A DNA stretch of 47,756 nucleotides from Zetaproteobacteria bacterium CG1_02_53_45 (GCA_001871925.1 MNWZ01000086.1:1-47756), one strand, 5' to 3'. Counted from the stretch's first letter, positions 25,656-34,303 are shown. Numbers and translations: made by a program. Notes: generated by a model from the letters alone, not told the origin.

Positions 25656-26711
25656 TTATCCATCTATTTCTTCCTGCACATGGACATTGGAGTGCGGCTG
25701 GCCGGCCTGATTGCCGGACGCCGGCTCCTTGGATGGCAGGGGTGCGTGCGGATTGCTTAGCGCGTCGCTATCCGGTTGCGACAGCAGCTTTTCGGAAGTT
25801 TCATCGAATGATGCGTATGCAATCAGTGTCTTTTCCTTGGGGATGTTGGTCACCATCCACTGGATCAGGTCGCCCCACATACGTGAAATCTGCGCCTGAC
25901 TGGGCATGATGCCGGCATAGGGCAGTTCCACTGTGATGACCGGAATCTGATGCTGCACGCCGGCGCTGTTACCGAGCGAGCCGGGGTAGGTGCCGATCAG
26001 CTTCAGGTGCAGTTGGCCCAGATTGTTCGGGCCGACAGGCGGGCCATCGAAATCCAGTACGCCGTAAGGGGCGTGTACCGATACGATGACGTGCGGTTTA
26101 AATGTCCGGATCTCTTCATATAACCAGTGTGATTCCGGTTCGCTCAGAGGCGCTGTGCCGGGATATCGCCTGGGATCATGATTCGTCTGTTGCCAGTATC
26201 GGCTTGTTTCCTCGTGCCAGTTCGGTGTCGGCATATTTCGATTAAGATCGACACCATGGGCATTCAGGCGCTGCGACTGCGCTTGCAGCAGACCATCCGG
26301 GTTGACCAGTGGCGACACATGCCAGTGGAACAGCCCCGAGTGGTGGACGTCCAGTGTTTGCATCCAGTTGAAAACAATGCTGACCGAGCTGTATTCATCG
26401 CCGTGCGTGCCGCCAAGCATCAATACCCGGGCGACCGGTTGCCGGGCCGCCAGCGGCGGGTACTCCTTCATCAGAATAGCCTGACCGTTGACCGAGCGGG
26501 CTCCGGTATCCTGCAGAAGGCTGTCCAGGCAGCGGCGGTTGCTGACACTGCCCAGCTTGTTGCCGATACGCTTGCACTCTTCAGCGACTGCGGGATTTAC
26601 GGGTTGTTGCTGCGCATATGCAATCCCACTGCCTGTGCAAAGCAGGGAGAGCAGGGATGCCAGCAGTGAAGGGATCAAATGCAGCCTTGAAAGAGGCGAA
26701 GTGGTTTTCAT
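25656..26711 (-). CDS. M14-family zinc carboxypeptidase (MpaA-like murein peptide amidase)
   Basis: This protein of about 351 residues starts with a signal peptide (MKTTSPLSRLHLIPSLLASLLSLLCTGSGIAYA). The zinc-binding motif is MLGGTHGDEYSS (His and Glu), the third ligand is His in VSVHAPYGVLDFDGPP, and the catalytic Glu is in ITVELPYAG. The Asp-x-Asp after the third ligand resembles MpaA, which cleaves the gamma-D-Glu-meso-DAP bond of murein peptides. The C-terminal 50 residues are hydrophilic and probably disordered. The track starts at TTG 26771, overlapping the coaX stop; I prefer ATG 26711 because it begins the signal peptide. Confidence 0.83.
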   Translation of the reverse strand: MKTTSPLSRLHLIPSLLASLLSLLCTGSGIAYAQQQPVNPAVAEECKRIGNKLGSVSNRRCLDSLLQDTGARSVNGQAILMKEYPPLAARQPVARVLMLGGTHGDEYSSVSIVFNWMQTLDVHHSGLFHWHVSPLVNPDGLLQAQSQRLNAHGVDLNRNMPTPNWHEETSRYWQQTNHDPRRYPGTAPLSEPESHWLYEEIRTFKPHVIVSVHAPYGVLDFDGPPVGPNNLGQLHLKLIGTYPGSLGNSAGVQHQIPVITVELPYAGIMPSQAQISRMWGDLIQWMVTNIPKEKTLIAYASFDETSEKLLSQPDSDALSNPHAPLPSKEPASGNQAGQPHSNVHVQEEIDG

Positions 26712-26767
26712 GCGCGCAACGATAGCCGTTGCATATCGGTGTGCCAATCGGCGTTTTCGTAGCCGGC

Positions 26768-27565
26768 TCAATTTGTTTTGAAATGTTTTTCGGCCAGCAG
26801 CAAGAGCCCGGTCAGCGTCAGGTGGGGCTCATGCTGATGGATTTCAGGTAGGTCCTGCAGCAATAGTGAAATCAGACCGCCGGTAGCAATCACCGGCGCC
26901 AGTTCATAACCGGGCAGCCGCTGCAGGCGTTTAATGATGCCGGCATAGCTGTCCACCGCCCCCCAATAGGAGCCGGCCTGCATGCTGCTGGCAGTATCGC
27001 GTGCGATCAGGACGTTATCGCGTTTGATGGATACCTCGGGCAATTTCGCCGCACGCTTGCACAGGGCGGCCAGTGAAACCTCAATACCGGGCAGAATCAG
27101 GCCGCCGGCATAGTGACCATCAGGCGTGACGACATCAAACGTTGTGGCTGTGCCGCAGTCGAGTACGATGACGGGAGCGCCGAACTGTTCTCTGGCGGCC
27201 ACGGCATTGACGATGCGGTCAGCGCCGACCTCACGCGGGTTTTTGTAATCCACGGCCATGCCGGTTTTGACATCGGTGGAGCCGACAAAAGCCGGTTTGA
27301 TTTTGCAGATGCGTTCGCAGGCAGCGGCAAGCGGCACATCAAGGTGAGGGACAACGCTGGCAATCATGATGCCTGCAATGCCTTCGGCAGGCTGGCCGGA
27401 TTGCTCAAACATACCGTGCAACTGCCAGGCCAGTTCATCGGGCGTGAGTTGTCGCTCACTGGAGAGACGCCAGTCGGTCAGCAGTTTGCGGTTCTCATAC
27501 AGGCCGAAGACCATCTGTGTATTGCCGATGTCGGCCACAAGAAAACGCGAGGTTTCAGTTGTCAT
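26768..27565 (-). CDS. coaX: Type III pantothenate kinase
   Basis: This 265-residue CoaX makes 4'-phosphopantothenate, the first step of coenzyme A synthesis. The phosphate-1 motif is LVADIGNTQMVFGLY, with DYKNPREVGADRIVNAVAA and VLDCGTATTFDVV (ATP-binding) following, then GGLILPGIEVSLAALC. These are the standard type III motifs. ATG overlaps the birA stop by four bases (ATGA). The birA-coaX pair occurs in many bacteria and links two vitamin-derived cofactors. Confidence 0.95.
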   Translation of the reverse strand: MTTETSRFLVADIGNTQMVFGLYENRKLLTDWRLSSERQLTPDELAWQLHGMFEQSGQPAEGIAGIMIASVVPHLDVPLAAACERICKIKPAFVGSTDVKTGMAVDYKNPREVGADRIVNAVAAREQFGAPVIVLDCGTATTFDVVTPDGHYAGGLILPGIEVSLAALCKRAAKLPEVSIKRDNVLIARDTASSMQAGSYWGAVDSYAGIIKRLQRLPGYELAPVIATGGLISLLLQDLPEIHQHEPHLTLTGLLLLAEKHFKTN

Positions 27566-28521
27566 AGTAACTCCAGATCACCGGCGATAATACGCCGGAT
27601 CTCATCGCCTGTATCGAGCAACAGGGCACCGTCATCGTCCAGTGCTGTTGCCAGTCCGTAGATATAATCGCGCCCGTCAAACACGCGTACCGATTGGCCC
27701 GAAGCGGCATGTGCCTGCCACCAGGCCCTGTGCACCGGCGCAAATCCCTGCTCCATATACAGCGCATACCAGTGATCCAGTGCCTGGATGATGGCGGTGG
27801 CCACTTCCAGTCGGGAAACGTTCCGGCATGCGGCCGACTCAAGGTCGGTGACCCGTTGCGTGATGCTCTCGGGCCAGCCATCAGCAGGGGCCTGTAAATT
27901 GATGCCGAAGCCGAGCACGACGGCATGCACGCGCCCGGGCTCGGCGCGCATTTCAGTGAGGATGCCGGCCAGTTTGGCGCCTCTGTGTAACAGGTCATTC
28001 GGCCATTTGATGCCAAGATCCGGCACAAAGCGGCTTAAACCATCGTGCAGGGCGACTGCGGTGAGCAGGGAGAGTTGCGGCACCTGCTCGGGTGGCAGGG
28101 CAGGGCGCAGCAGTACGCTGCAGGCCAGCGACTCGGGCAGGGTATGCCAGACGCGGCCCATGCGTCCTTTGCCGGCAGACTGGGATCTGGCAATAATCAC
28201 CAGCCCTTCCTCAGTGCCCAGTTCCGCCTGCTGCATGGCATCGCGATTGGTTGAGCCGGTTTCATCAAGCATGATAATGCTGTTGCCGATACAGCGGGTG
28301 GATAACCGTGAGGCCAGCATGCCGGCAGTAAACGCTTCCGATTTCAGCAGGTAACCCTGCCCCGGACAGGCCTGAATATCGGCACCATCCTTGCGCAGCG
28401 CTTCGATATGTTTCCACACACCTGTTCGCGACAGCCCCAGTTCTGTGGCCAATGTGTCGCCTGAAACGGGTTTCCGGCTGAGTCCGAGCCGGGTCAGGAT
28501 AAATTCGCGCGAAGCATTCAA
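27562..28521 (-). CDS. birA: Bifunctional biotin ligase/biotin operon repressor
   Basis: This 319-residue BirA attaches biotin to carboxyl carrier proteins and, through an N-terminal winged helix, may repress biotin genes. The helix-turn-helix is seen in DTLATELGLSRTGVWKHIEALRKDGADI, the biotinyl-AMP loop in SAGKGRMGRVWHTLPE, with DETGSTNRDAM before it, and KWPNDLLHRGAKLAGIL in the catalytic core. The frame opens at TTG 28521, which overlaps the nadC stop as TTGA; no in-frame ATG lies near it. That argues for coupled translation from nadC. Confidence 0.95.
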   Translation of the reverse strand: MNASREFILTRLGLSRKPVSGDTLATELGLSRTGVWKHIEALRKDGADIQACPGQGYLLKSEAFTAGMLASRLSTRCIGNSIIMLDETGSTNRDAMQQAELGTEEGLVIIARSQSAGKGRMGRVWHTLPESLACSVLLRPALPPEQVPQLSLLTAVALHDGLSRFVPDLGIKWPNDLLHRGAKLAGILTEMRAEPGRVHAVVLGFGINLQAPADGWPESITQRVTDLESAACRNVSRLEVATAIIQALDHWYALYMEQGFAPVHRAWWQAHAASGQSVRVFDGRDYIYGLATALDDDGALLLDTGDEIRRIIAGDLELL

Positions 28522-29357
28522 GAGGCACGACTGCCGGTAATGCGCATGGAAAGATCGAGTGCCGGTGAGGAGTGGGTGATGGCGCCGATGGCAATGCGGT
28601 CTATACCGGTTTCGGCATAGGCATGGGCATTGGTCAGGGTGATGTTGCCCGATGCCTCAAGCAGAATGGATGTTGGAATGATAGATCTTGCCCGGCTCAC
28701 CTGTTCCGGCGTCATATTATCGAGCAGAATAATATCCGGGCAGACGGTGACGGCTTCTGCCACCTCGTCCATGGTTTCGCACTCCACTTCCACCCAGACC
28801 GCTCTTTCCAGGCTGAAGCAGGCATTGACGGCATCGGTGATGGAGCCGCAGGCTTCAATATGATTTTCCTTGATCAGCATACCACCCTGCAGGTTTACCC
28901 TGTGATTGATGCCGCCGCCATGCAGCACGGCCTGCTTTTCAAGCAGGCGCAGTCCAGGGGTGGTTTTGCGCGTGTCGGCAATTTTGCACTGCGTATCCTT
29001 GATTACCTCGACATACAGATGTGTGGCGGTCGCAATGCCGGAAAGGTGCTGCAGGAAGTTCAGTGCGGTTCGCTCTGCCGCCAGCAGGGAGCGCAGAGGG
29101 CCATTCAGTTCACAAACCAGATCACCCTCGCTGACCTTGTCGGCATCGGCGAATTTCCAGTCGCAGACTATGCTCGCATCGACTCTGGCAAATACATCGC
29201 GGGCGATTGTGAGGCCGGAGAGGATACCGTTGGCCTTGGCGGTGATGCGGGCCGTGCCCAGTGCGCCTTCAGCAATAGTGGCCAGTGACGTCAGATCGTT
29301 AAAGGCTGCGTCTTCTTCCAGAGCAAGATTTATCAGGGTCAGATGAGGTGATTGCAT
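28518..29357 (-). CDS. nadC: Nicotinate-nucleotide pyrophosphorylase (carboxylating)
   Basis: This protein of about 279 residues, quinolinate phosphoribosyltransferase, converts quinolinate and PRPP to nicotinate mononucleotide in NAD synthesis. Signatures are ALEEDAAFNDLTSLATI, ERTALNFLQHLSGIATATHLYVE, DTRKTTPGLRLLEKQAVLHGGGINHR, and EVECETMDEVAEAV with the C-terminal ASGNITLTNAHAYAETGIDRIAIG. The track starts at ATG 29378; ATG 29357 gives the usual N-terminus and has AGG close upstream, but both are possible. It heads the nadC-birA-coaX series. NadE elsewhere in this window acts later in the same pathway. Confidence 0.94.
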   Translation of the reverse strand: MQSPHLTLINLALEEDAAFNDLTSLATIAEGALGTARITAKANGILSGLTIARDVFARVDASIVCDWKFADADKVSEGDLVCELNGPLRSLLAAERTALNFLQHLSGIATATHLYVEVIKDTQCKIADTRKTTPGLRLLEKQAVLHGGGINHRVNLQGGMLIKENHIEACGSITDAVNACFSLERAVWVEVECETMDEVAEAVTVCPDIILLDNMTPEQVSRARSIIPTSILLEASGNITLTNAHAYAETGIDRIAIGAITHSSPALDLSMRITGSRAS

Positions 29358-29490
29358 CAGCCTAACTCTATGAAACATCGGTTAAATGTCATCATAGTGA
29401 TTTGCATCATGTTGCTAATGGCGGGTATGATGAGCATGCTGCTGTTCATGTCTGTATTTTATGTGGCATGATTTCGCACCTGGAGAGTGA

Positions 29491-30870
29491 ATGACTAACG
29501 ACAATGCAACAGTGCTGGTTGTGGATGACACGCCTGAAAACATTGATGTGCTTCGGGGCTTGCTGAAATCGCACTACAAGGTGAAGGTGGCGATTAACGG
29601 GGCACAGGCATTGAAGTTGTGCATGTCTGATACGCCTCCCGACCTGATTCTGCTCGACGTGATGATGCCCGGCATGGATGGTTATGAAGTGTGTCGCAGG
29701 CTGAAGGCCGATCCGCGCACGCACGGTATTCCGGTGATTTTTGTGACGGCCATGAATGAAACCCATGATGAGATACTCGGCTTTGAAGTCGGCGGTGTCG
29801 ATTATATCAATAAACCGGTAACGCCTGCGGTTGTGCTGGCGCGGGTGAAAACCCAGCTCAAGTTGCGTTCGGCTTACCGTTTTATTCGCGATACCTTCGG
29901 CCGTTACCTCTCTGAAGAGATTGTCGATAACCTGATTGATTCGCCGCAGGGCTTGCAACTCGGTGGTGAGAAACGGCTGGTCACGATTCTGATGGCTGAC
30001 TTGCGCGGTTTTACCTCGATCGGCGAGCGCCTGCCTGCCGAATCGGTGGTTGATATGATCAATATCTTCCTCTCTGCCATGACCGATGTGATTCAGAAAT
30101 ATCAGGGCACCATTGATGAATTTATCGGCGATGCGATTCTGGCTATTTTTGGCGCTCCGGTTCAGCGCGAGGACGATGCCATGCGAGCGGTACGTTGTGC
30201 CATCGAGATGCAACTGGCCATGGAAGCGGTGAATGCCAGTTATGCGGCCGCCGGTTACCCGCAGGTGGAAATGGGTATCGGTATTAATACCGGGGAAGTG
30301 ATTGTTGGTAACATCGGCTCCCAGAAGCGCAGTAAATACGCTGTGGTGGGGCGCCATGTGAATACAACATCACGCATTGAGTCATACACCGTTGGTGGTC
30401 AGATTCTGGTTTCAGAGAGTACCAGATATGCCTGTGCCGGGCTGTTGCAGATTAATGACGAGATGAGGGTGATGCCCAAAGGTATCTCTGAGGAGATTAG
30501 TATTTTTGATGTCGGCGGCGTTAACGGCGATGAACCATTGATGCTGGTCGACAAGTCCGTGTCCGACTTCACAGCGTTCCCCATCCCGGTCAGGGTTCAC
30601 ATGCTGGAGCTTAAGGGAACACAGTCAAAATCATTGTTTCAGGGAGAAATCCTGCGCATGGCCGGCAGGGTTATGGAAGTACGCTCCGATTATGCCTATG
30701 ACAACTTCAGTAATTTAAGGGTCACGCTGCCGGATGGATCCGGCCGTAGTGCTGATACCCAGTTTTATGCCAAGGTGATCAGGCAGGTTGCCGATAAACC
30801 TGTCATCCTGCGCTTGCATGCAACCTATTTGCCTGCAGAAGTGCAGAAGATACTGGAGACTGGCGTTTAA
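29491..30870 (+). CDS. Response regulator with class III nucleotidyl cyclase domain
   Basis: This 459-residue protein has an N-terminal receiver domain (VLVVDDTPENIDVL, phosphoacceptor Asp in LILLDVMMPGMDG near residue 56, Lys in YINKPVTP) and then a class III cyclase homology domain: ILMADLRGFTSIGERL and EFIGDAILAIFGAP supply the two metal-binding Asp residues, and GIGINTGEVIVGNIGSQKRSKYAVVGRHVNTTSRIE is the usual core. The C-terminal 120 residues (residue 335 on) have a PilZ-like look around IPVRVHMLEL, which is uncertain. Whether it makes cAMP or cGMP cannot be settled by eye. A CpdA-like phosphodiesterase follows on the same strand, favouring cAMP. GGAGAG precedes ATG 29491. Confidence 0.88.
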   Translation: MTNDNATVLVVDDTPENIDVLRGLLKSHYKVKVAINGAQALKLCMSDTPPDLILLDVMMPGMDGYEVCRRLKADPRTHGIPVIFVTAMNETHDEILGFEVGGVDYINKPVTPAVVLARVKTQLKLRSAYRFIRDTFGRYLSEEIVDNLIDSPQGLQLGGEKRLVTILMADLRGFTSIGERLPAESVVDMINIFLSAMTDVIQKYQGTIDEFIGDAILAIFGAPVQREDDAMRAVRCAIEMQLAMEAVNASYAAAGYPQVEMGIGINTGEVIVGNIGSQKRSKYAVVGRHVNTTSRIESYTVGGQILVSESTRYACAGLLQINDEMRVMPKGISEEISIFDVGGVNGDEPLMLVDKSVSDFTAFPIPVRVHMLELKGTQSKSLFQGEILRMAGRVMEVRSDYAYDNFSNLRVTLPDGSGRSADTQFYAKVIRQVADKPVILRLHATYLPAEVQKILETGV

Positions 30871-30979
30871 TGGCTATGATGCTGACGACTGCTGCAGGTC
30901 AGTGTGATACAGGTCGCATCGTCCAGCCATTACTGCGGCTAAGGTTTTTATTCATGTCTATTGTTGCCAAGGTGAACCG

Positions 30980-31780
30980 ATGAGCCTGATTCTGCATTTC
31001 TCCGATTCCCACCTCTATGCCGACAAGCAGGGTGAGCTCAAGGGGATCAGGCCTTATGACAGCTTTCGGGCTGTTCTGGCGCATGCCTATAACAACTATC
31101 CGAAACCGGATGTCATTATTCTCGGTGGCGACATGGCTCAGGATGAGTCCGCTCCGACGTACAGAATGGTTGTGGAACTGTTACGTGAATATGACTGGCA
31201 GGCGCCCGTGATGATCTCGCCGGGCAACCATGCCAATCTGTCTATATTGCAGGGCAGCCTGATTCCATACCTGAATACCCTGTTTTCCTATAGTGACCAC
31301 CTGCAGCTTGAGTCGTGGCAGGTGATCACGCTTAATACGCATGATAGGGGAAATGTCGGCGGTTATATTACCGAACAGGAGCTGGTCAGGCTTAATAAGC
31401 TGCTGCTGGCCTCCGGCGACAAACCGACGCTGATAGCGCTGCATCATCATCCGATTCCTGTCGGTAGCCGCTGGATGGATGCGATTGACCTGTCCAACCG
31501 GCAAGATCTGTGGAAAGTGATCAAGCAATACACTCAGGTGAAGGCACTGCTGTGCGGTCACATTCATCAGCACTTCGATGCCGTGTTTGAGGGGGTCAGG
31601 GTGCTCGGCTCCCCGTCCACATGCGTGCAGTTTACACCGGGTGAAGATGAATTTGCCATTGATGAGGTATCGCCAGGTTATCGCTGGATAAAGCTCGAAG
31701 ATCACGGTGAGATTCGTACCGGTGTTGAGCGCATCGAAGGGTTTATTCCACCGGATTTGAATAATACAGACCCATACTAA
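30980..31780 (+). CDS. cpdA: 3',5'-cyclic AMP phosphodiesterase CpdA-like
   Basis: This 266-residue calcineurin-like metallophosphoesterase has DSHLYADKQGELKGI (block I, D-x-H), ILGGDMAQDES (block II), SPGNHAN (block III), ALHHHPIPVGSRWMDAIDLSN (block IV) and LCGHIHQHFD (block V, GHxH). The L-x-G-I after block I and the long HHHP-xx-xG-x-xWMD segment are typical of CpdA, which degrades cAMP. Block III usually reads GNHD or GNHE; here the last position is Ala, though the metal-binding Asn and His remain. It lies 109 bp after the cyclase gene. A 16-bp inverted repeat covers its stop codon. Confidence 0.87.
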   Translation: MSLILHFSDSHLYADKQGELKGIRPYDSFRAVLAHAYNNYPKPDVIILGGDMAQDESAPTYRMVVELLREYDWQAPVMISPGNHANLSILQGSLIPYLNTLFSYSDHLQLESWQVITLNTHDRGNVGGYITEQELVRLNKLLLASGDKPTLIALHHHPIPVGSRWMDAIDLSNRQDLWKVIKQYTQVKALLCGHIHQHFDAVFEGVRVLGSPSTCVQFTPGEDEFAIDEVSPGYRWIKLEDHGEIRTGVERIEGFIPPDLNNTDPY

Positions 31781-31815
31781 AGAAGCGCCGACTAAGTCAG
31801 CGCTTCTTTAGTATG
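31773..31815. terminator. Long perfect hairpin spanning the cpdA stop codon
   Basis: CATACTAAAGAAGCGC and its exact complement flank an 11-base loop (CGACTAAGTCA). The left arm contains the TAA stop of the cpdA-like gene. T-rich sequence on both arms (CTTCTTTAG) makes it a plausible bidirectional terminator between convergent genes, although no long T run follows. Confidence 0.7.
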
Positions 31816-31863
31816 CCATAAATTGTTTGCCTGTCAGTTTCTACAATCCTTTACCGTGTGTCG

Positions 31864-32487
31864 TTAGTGCCCCTTTGGGGTGGTTGCAGGCGCTGAGCTA
31901 TGCGTTGCCGGTGTCTTGCTGCCCGTGTTGTAAGAGGGTTTCGACGGGATCAGGAAGAAGGCCAGAATGTAGATAATGATAAAAATGACCGGCGCTATCT
32001 TGATAAACAGTGGCAGTTTATGTGCTTTCTCTTTCAGTGTGCGCAGCAGCGGCGCCAGGGTCACGCGTTGCGACATGATGACGTTGGTCTGGCGTTCCAT
32101 AATCGCGGCAAGAATCGCATAGGCCAGTTCATGCTGGCTCTGCATCAGTCCGGTGAAGGCATCCTGTGTCAGGCTGTAGATTACGCACGGTTCCATTGCG
32201 GTTACATCGGCAGTGCGGCGTTTCCTGTTCAGAAAGGTGAGTTCGCCGAACAGGGTTCCCGGTTCGATTTCAGCCAGTGTGATACGGCCTTCATAGCGGT
32301 TGTTGTCTTCAACCTTGGCGCGACCTGAATACATGATTTCTAGCGTGCCGCCAGGTTGTCCTTCAGTAATAATTTTTGCGCCTGCTGCGATATTGGCTTC
32401 ATTGATACATGACAATGCCCGCTTTTCATTTTCGGACAGTGGTCTGTTGATGATGTTTTTTTCAAGCCATGCAATATCAATTGCCAT
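31864..32487 (-). CDS. Cyclic nucleotide-binding domain protein with C-terminal membrane helix
   Basis: This 207-residue protein has a Crp-type cyclic nucleotide-binding domain: INEANIAAGAKIITEGQPGGTLEIMYSGRAKVE ... ITLAEIEPGTLFGELTFLNRKRRTADVTAMEPC. The phosphate-binding cassette reads FGELTFLNRKRRTADV, with the Glu and Arg in place. No DNA-binding helix-turn-helix follows; instead there is one membrane helix (KIAPVIFIIIYILAFFLI, near residue 175) and a Ser/Thr/Pro-rich tail. It looks like a membrane-tethered cAMP sensor. The start at 32487, with AGGGAG upstream, replaces the track start at 32550. It converges on the CpdA-like gene. Confidence 0.83.
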   Translation of the reverse strand: MAIDIAWLEKNIINRPLSENEKRALSCINEANIAAGAKIITEGQPGGTLEIMYSGRAKVEDNNRYEGRITLAEIEPGTLFGELTFLNRKRRTADVTAMEPCVIYSLTQDAFTGLMQSQHELAYAILAAIMERQTNVIMSQRVTLAPLLRTLKEKAHKLPLFIKIAPVIFIIIYILAFFLIPSKPSYNTGSKTPATHSSAPATTPKGH

Positions 32488-32642
32488 GAGTGTCTCCCTG
32501 TTGCTGTAAATATTACCCATATATAGTCGAGGATGAAATATAATCAACAACAGTATCTGGATAGAGGTTAATATTTGCTTTGACGAAGGCTGCTCATCAT
32601 TGCTGATTTATTCAGTGATTTTAGTCACTGCTAAAGCGCTGC

Positions 32643-33368
32643 CTATAAGAGCCACATCACAAAACCGACAGTGATCATGGCTGCCGGTGTATTCCACTGG
32701 CCGGGAATAATCGCACGCGTGGCCGATGCGGTCATGCTGGCAATCAGCGTGGCAATAAACAACGTCTGCCAGTCAGTGCCGTGATAGACATGCAGGCTCC
32801 AGCAGAGCAGGAACGTGGATACGACGATCAGCACCAGGTGTCCGGCCAGCGTCTGTTCAGGGTGGGCGGGAAATCCCAGCTTTAGAAAACCGAAACGGAT
32901 TTCACACAGCTGGTCAATCCAGCCGGCGGCAGGAAAAGCCAGACACAAACAGAGTGCCAGACCGAAACCGAATTCAGGGATCGCCTGAAACCAGAGGGCG
33001 GCAATAAGCAGGGCGGCAAGCGTATGAATAAGCGGCAGCAACCTGAAGGTGGGATAAATCGCAGGTTTGCTGTTTTCAGTTTGCCTGCTCCAGGCAAAAC
33101 GCAGTTGCTGCCAGAATGGTGTGCGCACAGTCATGGCAAGCAGGCTCACGGCGGCAAGTGCTGCAATGCCTGCGGTCAGCCAGCGAGCATCTGTATACAC
33201 TGGCCACATCACGACCCAGATGGCTAACAGCGGCGGCATGGATTGCCGGATGGTTTGCGGTGGCACGCCACGGCGCAGAATCATGACGGAAAACCAGGTC
33301 AGTTGCAGGATGCCAAAGACAACCAGTCCGCTTAATACAAGATCCGTGACTTCCATATTTTCAATCAT
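32643..33368 (-). CDS. Polytopic membrane protein of unknown function
   Basis: This 241-residue protein has about seven hydrophobic segments (for example LVLSGLVVFGILQLTWFSVMIL, LLAIWVVMWPVY, LTAGIAALAAVSLLAMTV, HTLAALLIAALWFQAI, LVLIVVSTFLLCWSL). The last segment, ASATRAIIPGQWNTPAAMITVGFVMWLL, resembles the C-terminal part of the phytol/dolichol kinase (CTP-dependent) family, where an acidic x-D-N-x-T-x-P motif occurs, but the acidic residues are not all there. I cannot assign a function. It is divergent from rpiA, with a structured intergenic element between. Confidence 0.6.
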   Translation of the reverse strand: MIENMEVTDLVLSGLVVFGILQLTWFSVMILRRGVPPQTIRQSMPPLLAIWVVMWPVYTDARWLTAGIAALAAVSLLAMTVRTPFWQQLRFAWSRQTENSKPAIYPTFRLLPLIHTLAALLIAALWFQAIPEFGFGLALCLCLAFPAAGWIDQLCEIRFGFLKLGFPAHPEQTLAGHLVLIVVSTFLLCWSLHVYHGTDWQTLFIATLIASMTASATRAIIPGQWNTPAAMITVGFVMWLL

Positions 33369-33439
33369 GCCGGCACGCTAGCCGCTCTTCTCCTTTGCCG
33401 AAAGCAGCGCTTATAGTTAGTTTGTCCAGTCAGGGAGGT

Positions 33440-33580
33440 ACTGATTTATTGGCCTGCTGCCAAAAATCAGTGCGAAAAGGCAAAGGTGCGAACTTAGCTT
33501 TTCTCACAAAATCAATGGTTTGCGCCATCGGTTCTGGTGCCCCTGACATGGGTCGCGCGGAAACACTGAATAATTCAGCG
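33440..33580 (+). ncRNA. Structured repeated intergenic element, copy A (before rpiA)
   Basis: This element of about 141 nt starts with a 13-bp hairpin (ACTGATTT..AAATCAGT with inner TTGGC/GCCAA and one bulged A), continues with GCGAAAAGGCAAAGG, CTCACAAAATCAA, a variable middle with a small ATGG/CCAT hairpin, and a closing hairpin CTGAA-TAA-TTCAG extended by GGAAAC/GTTTTCC. Copy B at 47258-47396 has the same order, the same 116-nt length from TCAGT to the closing hairpin and about 38 of 51 matching bases in the first block. Copy A ends 28 nt before the rpiA ATG, so it may be a leader RNA. Function unknown; strand is chosen because both copies read alongside plus-strand genes. Confidence 0.5.
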
Positions 33581-33608
33581 TTTTCCTAGTTTTATATGGA
33601 GGGAATGA

Positions 33609-34274
33609 ATGACGCAGGACGAAATGAAACAGAAAGTGGCTGAAGCTGCTTTGGAATATGTAAGGGCGGGCACGATAGTCGGCGTAGGTACAGGTTCAAC
33701 CGCCAATATGTTTATTGATGCACTGGCCGGCATGAAAGACAAAATTCTGGCGACAGTGGCAAGTTCGGAAGCAACGGCAAAACGTCTGGCCGGTCACGGT
33801 ATTCCTGTTCTGGATTTGAATGAAGCTCTCAAACAGGTCGACTCACTGTCGGTATATGTTGATGGCGCCGATGAATTTGATACGGAAAGGAATTTGACCA
33901 AAGGCGGCGGCGGTGCCTTGACGCGTGAGAAAATTGTGGCTGCTGCAGCCGTGCAGTTTGTCTGTATTGTTGATCAGTCCAAGCAGGTGGAGTTCCTTGG
34001 CGCTTTCCCGCTGCCGATTGAAGTGATTCCGATGGCAGAGGAGTTGCTGATGGGCGAAGTGGTGAAGCTGGGGGCCAGACCGGTCGTGCGCGAAGGTTTT
34101 ATCACTGATAACGGCAATATCATTATTGATGTGCACGGTTTGAAAATTACCGATCCGCGCAGAATGGAAGACCACCTGAACAGTATTCCGGGTGTGGTGA
34201 CCAACGGTATTTTCTCACATCAGGGCGCTGATATTGTGCTGATGGCTACACCTGAGGGCGTGGAAAAACTGTAA
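33609..34274 (+). CDS. rpiA: Ribose-5-phosphate isomerase A
   Basis: This 221-residue RpiA interconverts ribose 5-phosphate and ribulose 5-phosphate in the pentose phosphate pathway. Motifs include [17 protein letters not shown] (phosphate-binding), [29 protein letters not shown] with the catalytic Asp and Glu residues, [21 protein letters not shown], and [14 protein letters not shown]. The length is normal. ATG 33609 follows GGAGGG at five bases' spacing. The upstream region contains the repeated structured element described separately. Confidence 0.96.
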   Translation: MTQDEMKQKVAEAALEYVRAGTIVGVGTGSTANMFIDALAGMKDKILATVASSEATAKRLAGHGIPVLDLNEALKQVDSLSVYVDGADEFDTERNLTKGGGGALTREKIVAAAAVQFVCIVDQSKQVEFLGAFPLPIEVIPMAEELLMGEVVKLGARPVVREGFITDNGNIIIDVHGLKITDPRRMEDHLNSIPGVVTNGIFSHQGADIVLMATPEGVEKL

Positions 34275-34303
34275 CAGGTATACAGGGTGTTCAGGGAGCT
34301 GGC

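Noticed and set aside
29446-30357. 303-residue minus-strand ORF
   Set aside because: Antisense to the receiver-cyclase gene; its sequence has no recognisable domain and an atypical His/Asn/Arg composition.
33395-33589. 64-residue ORF upstream of rpiA
   Set aside because: It overlaps the structured repeated element, which explains the region better; no ribosome site or domain.
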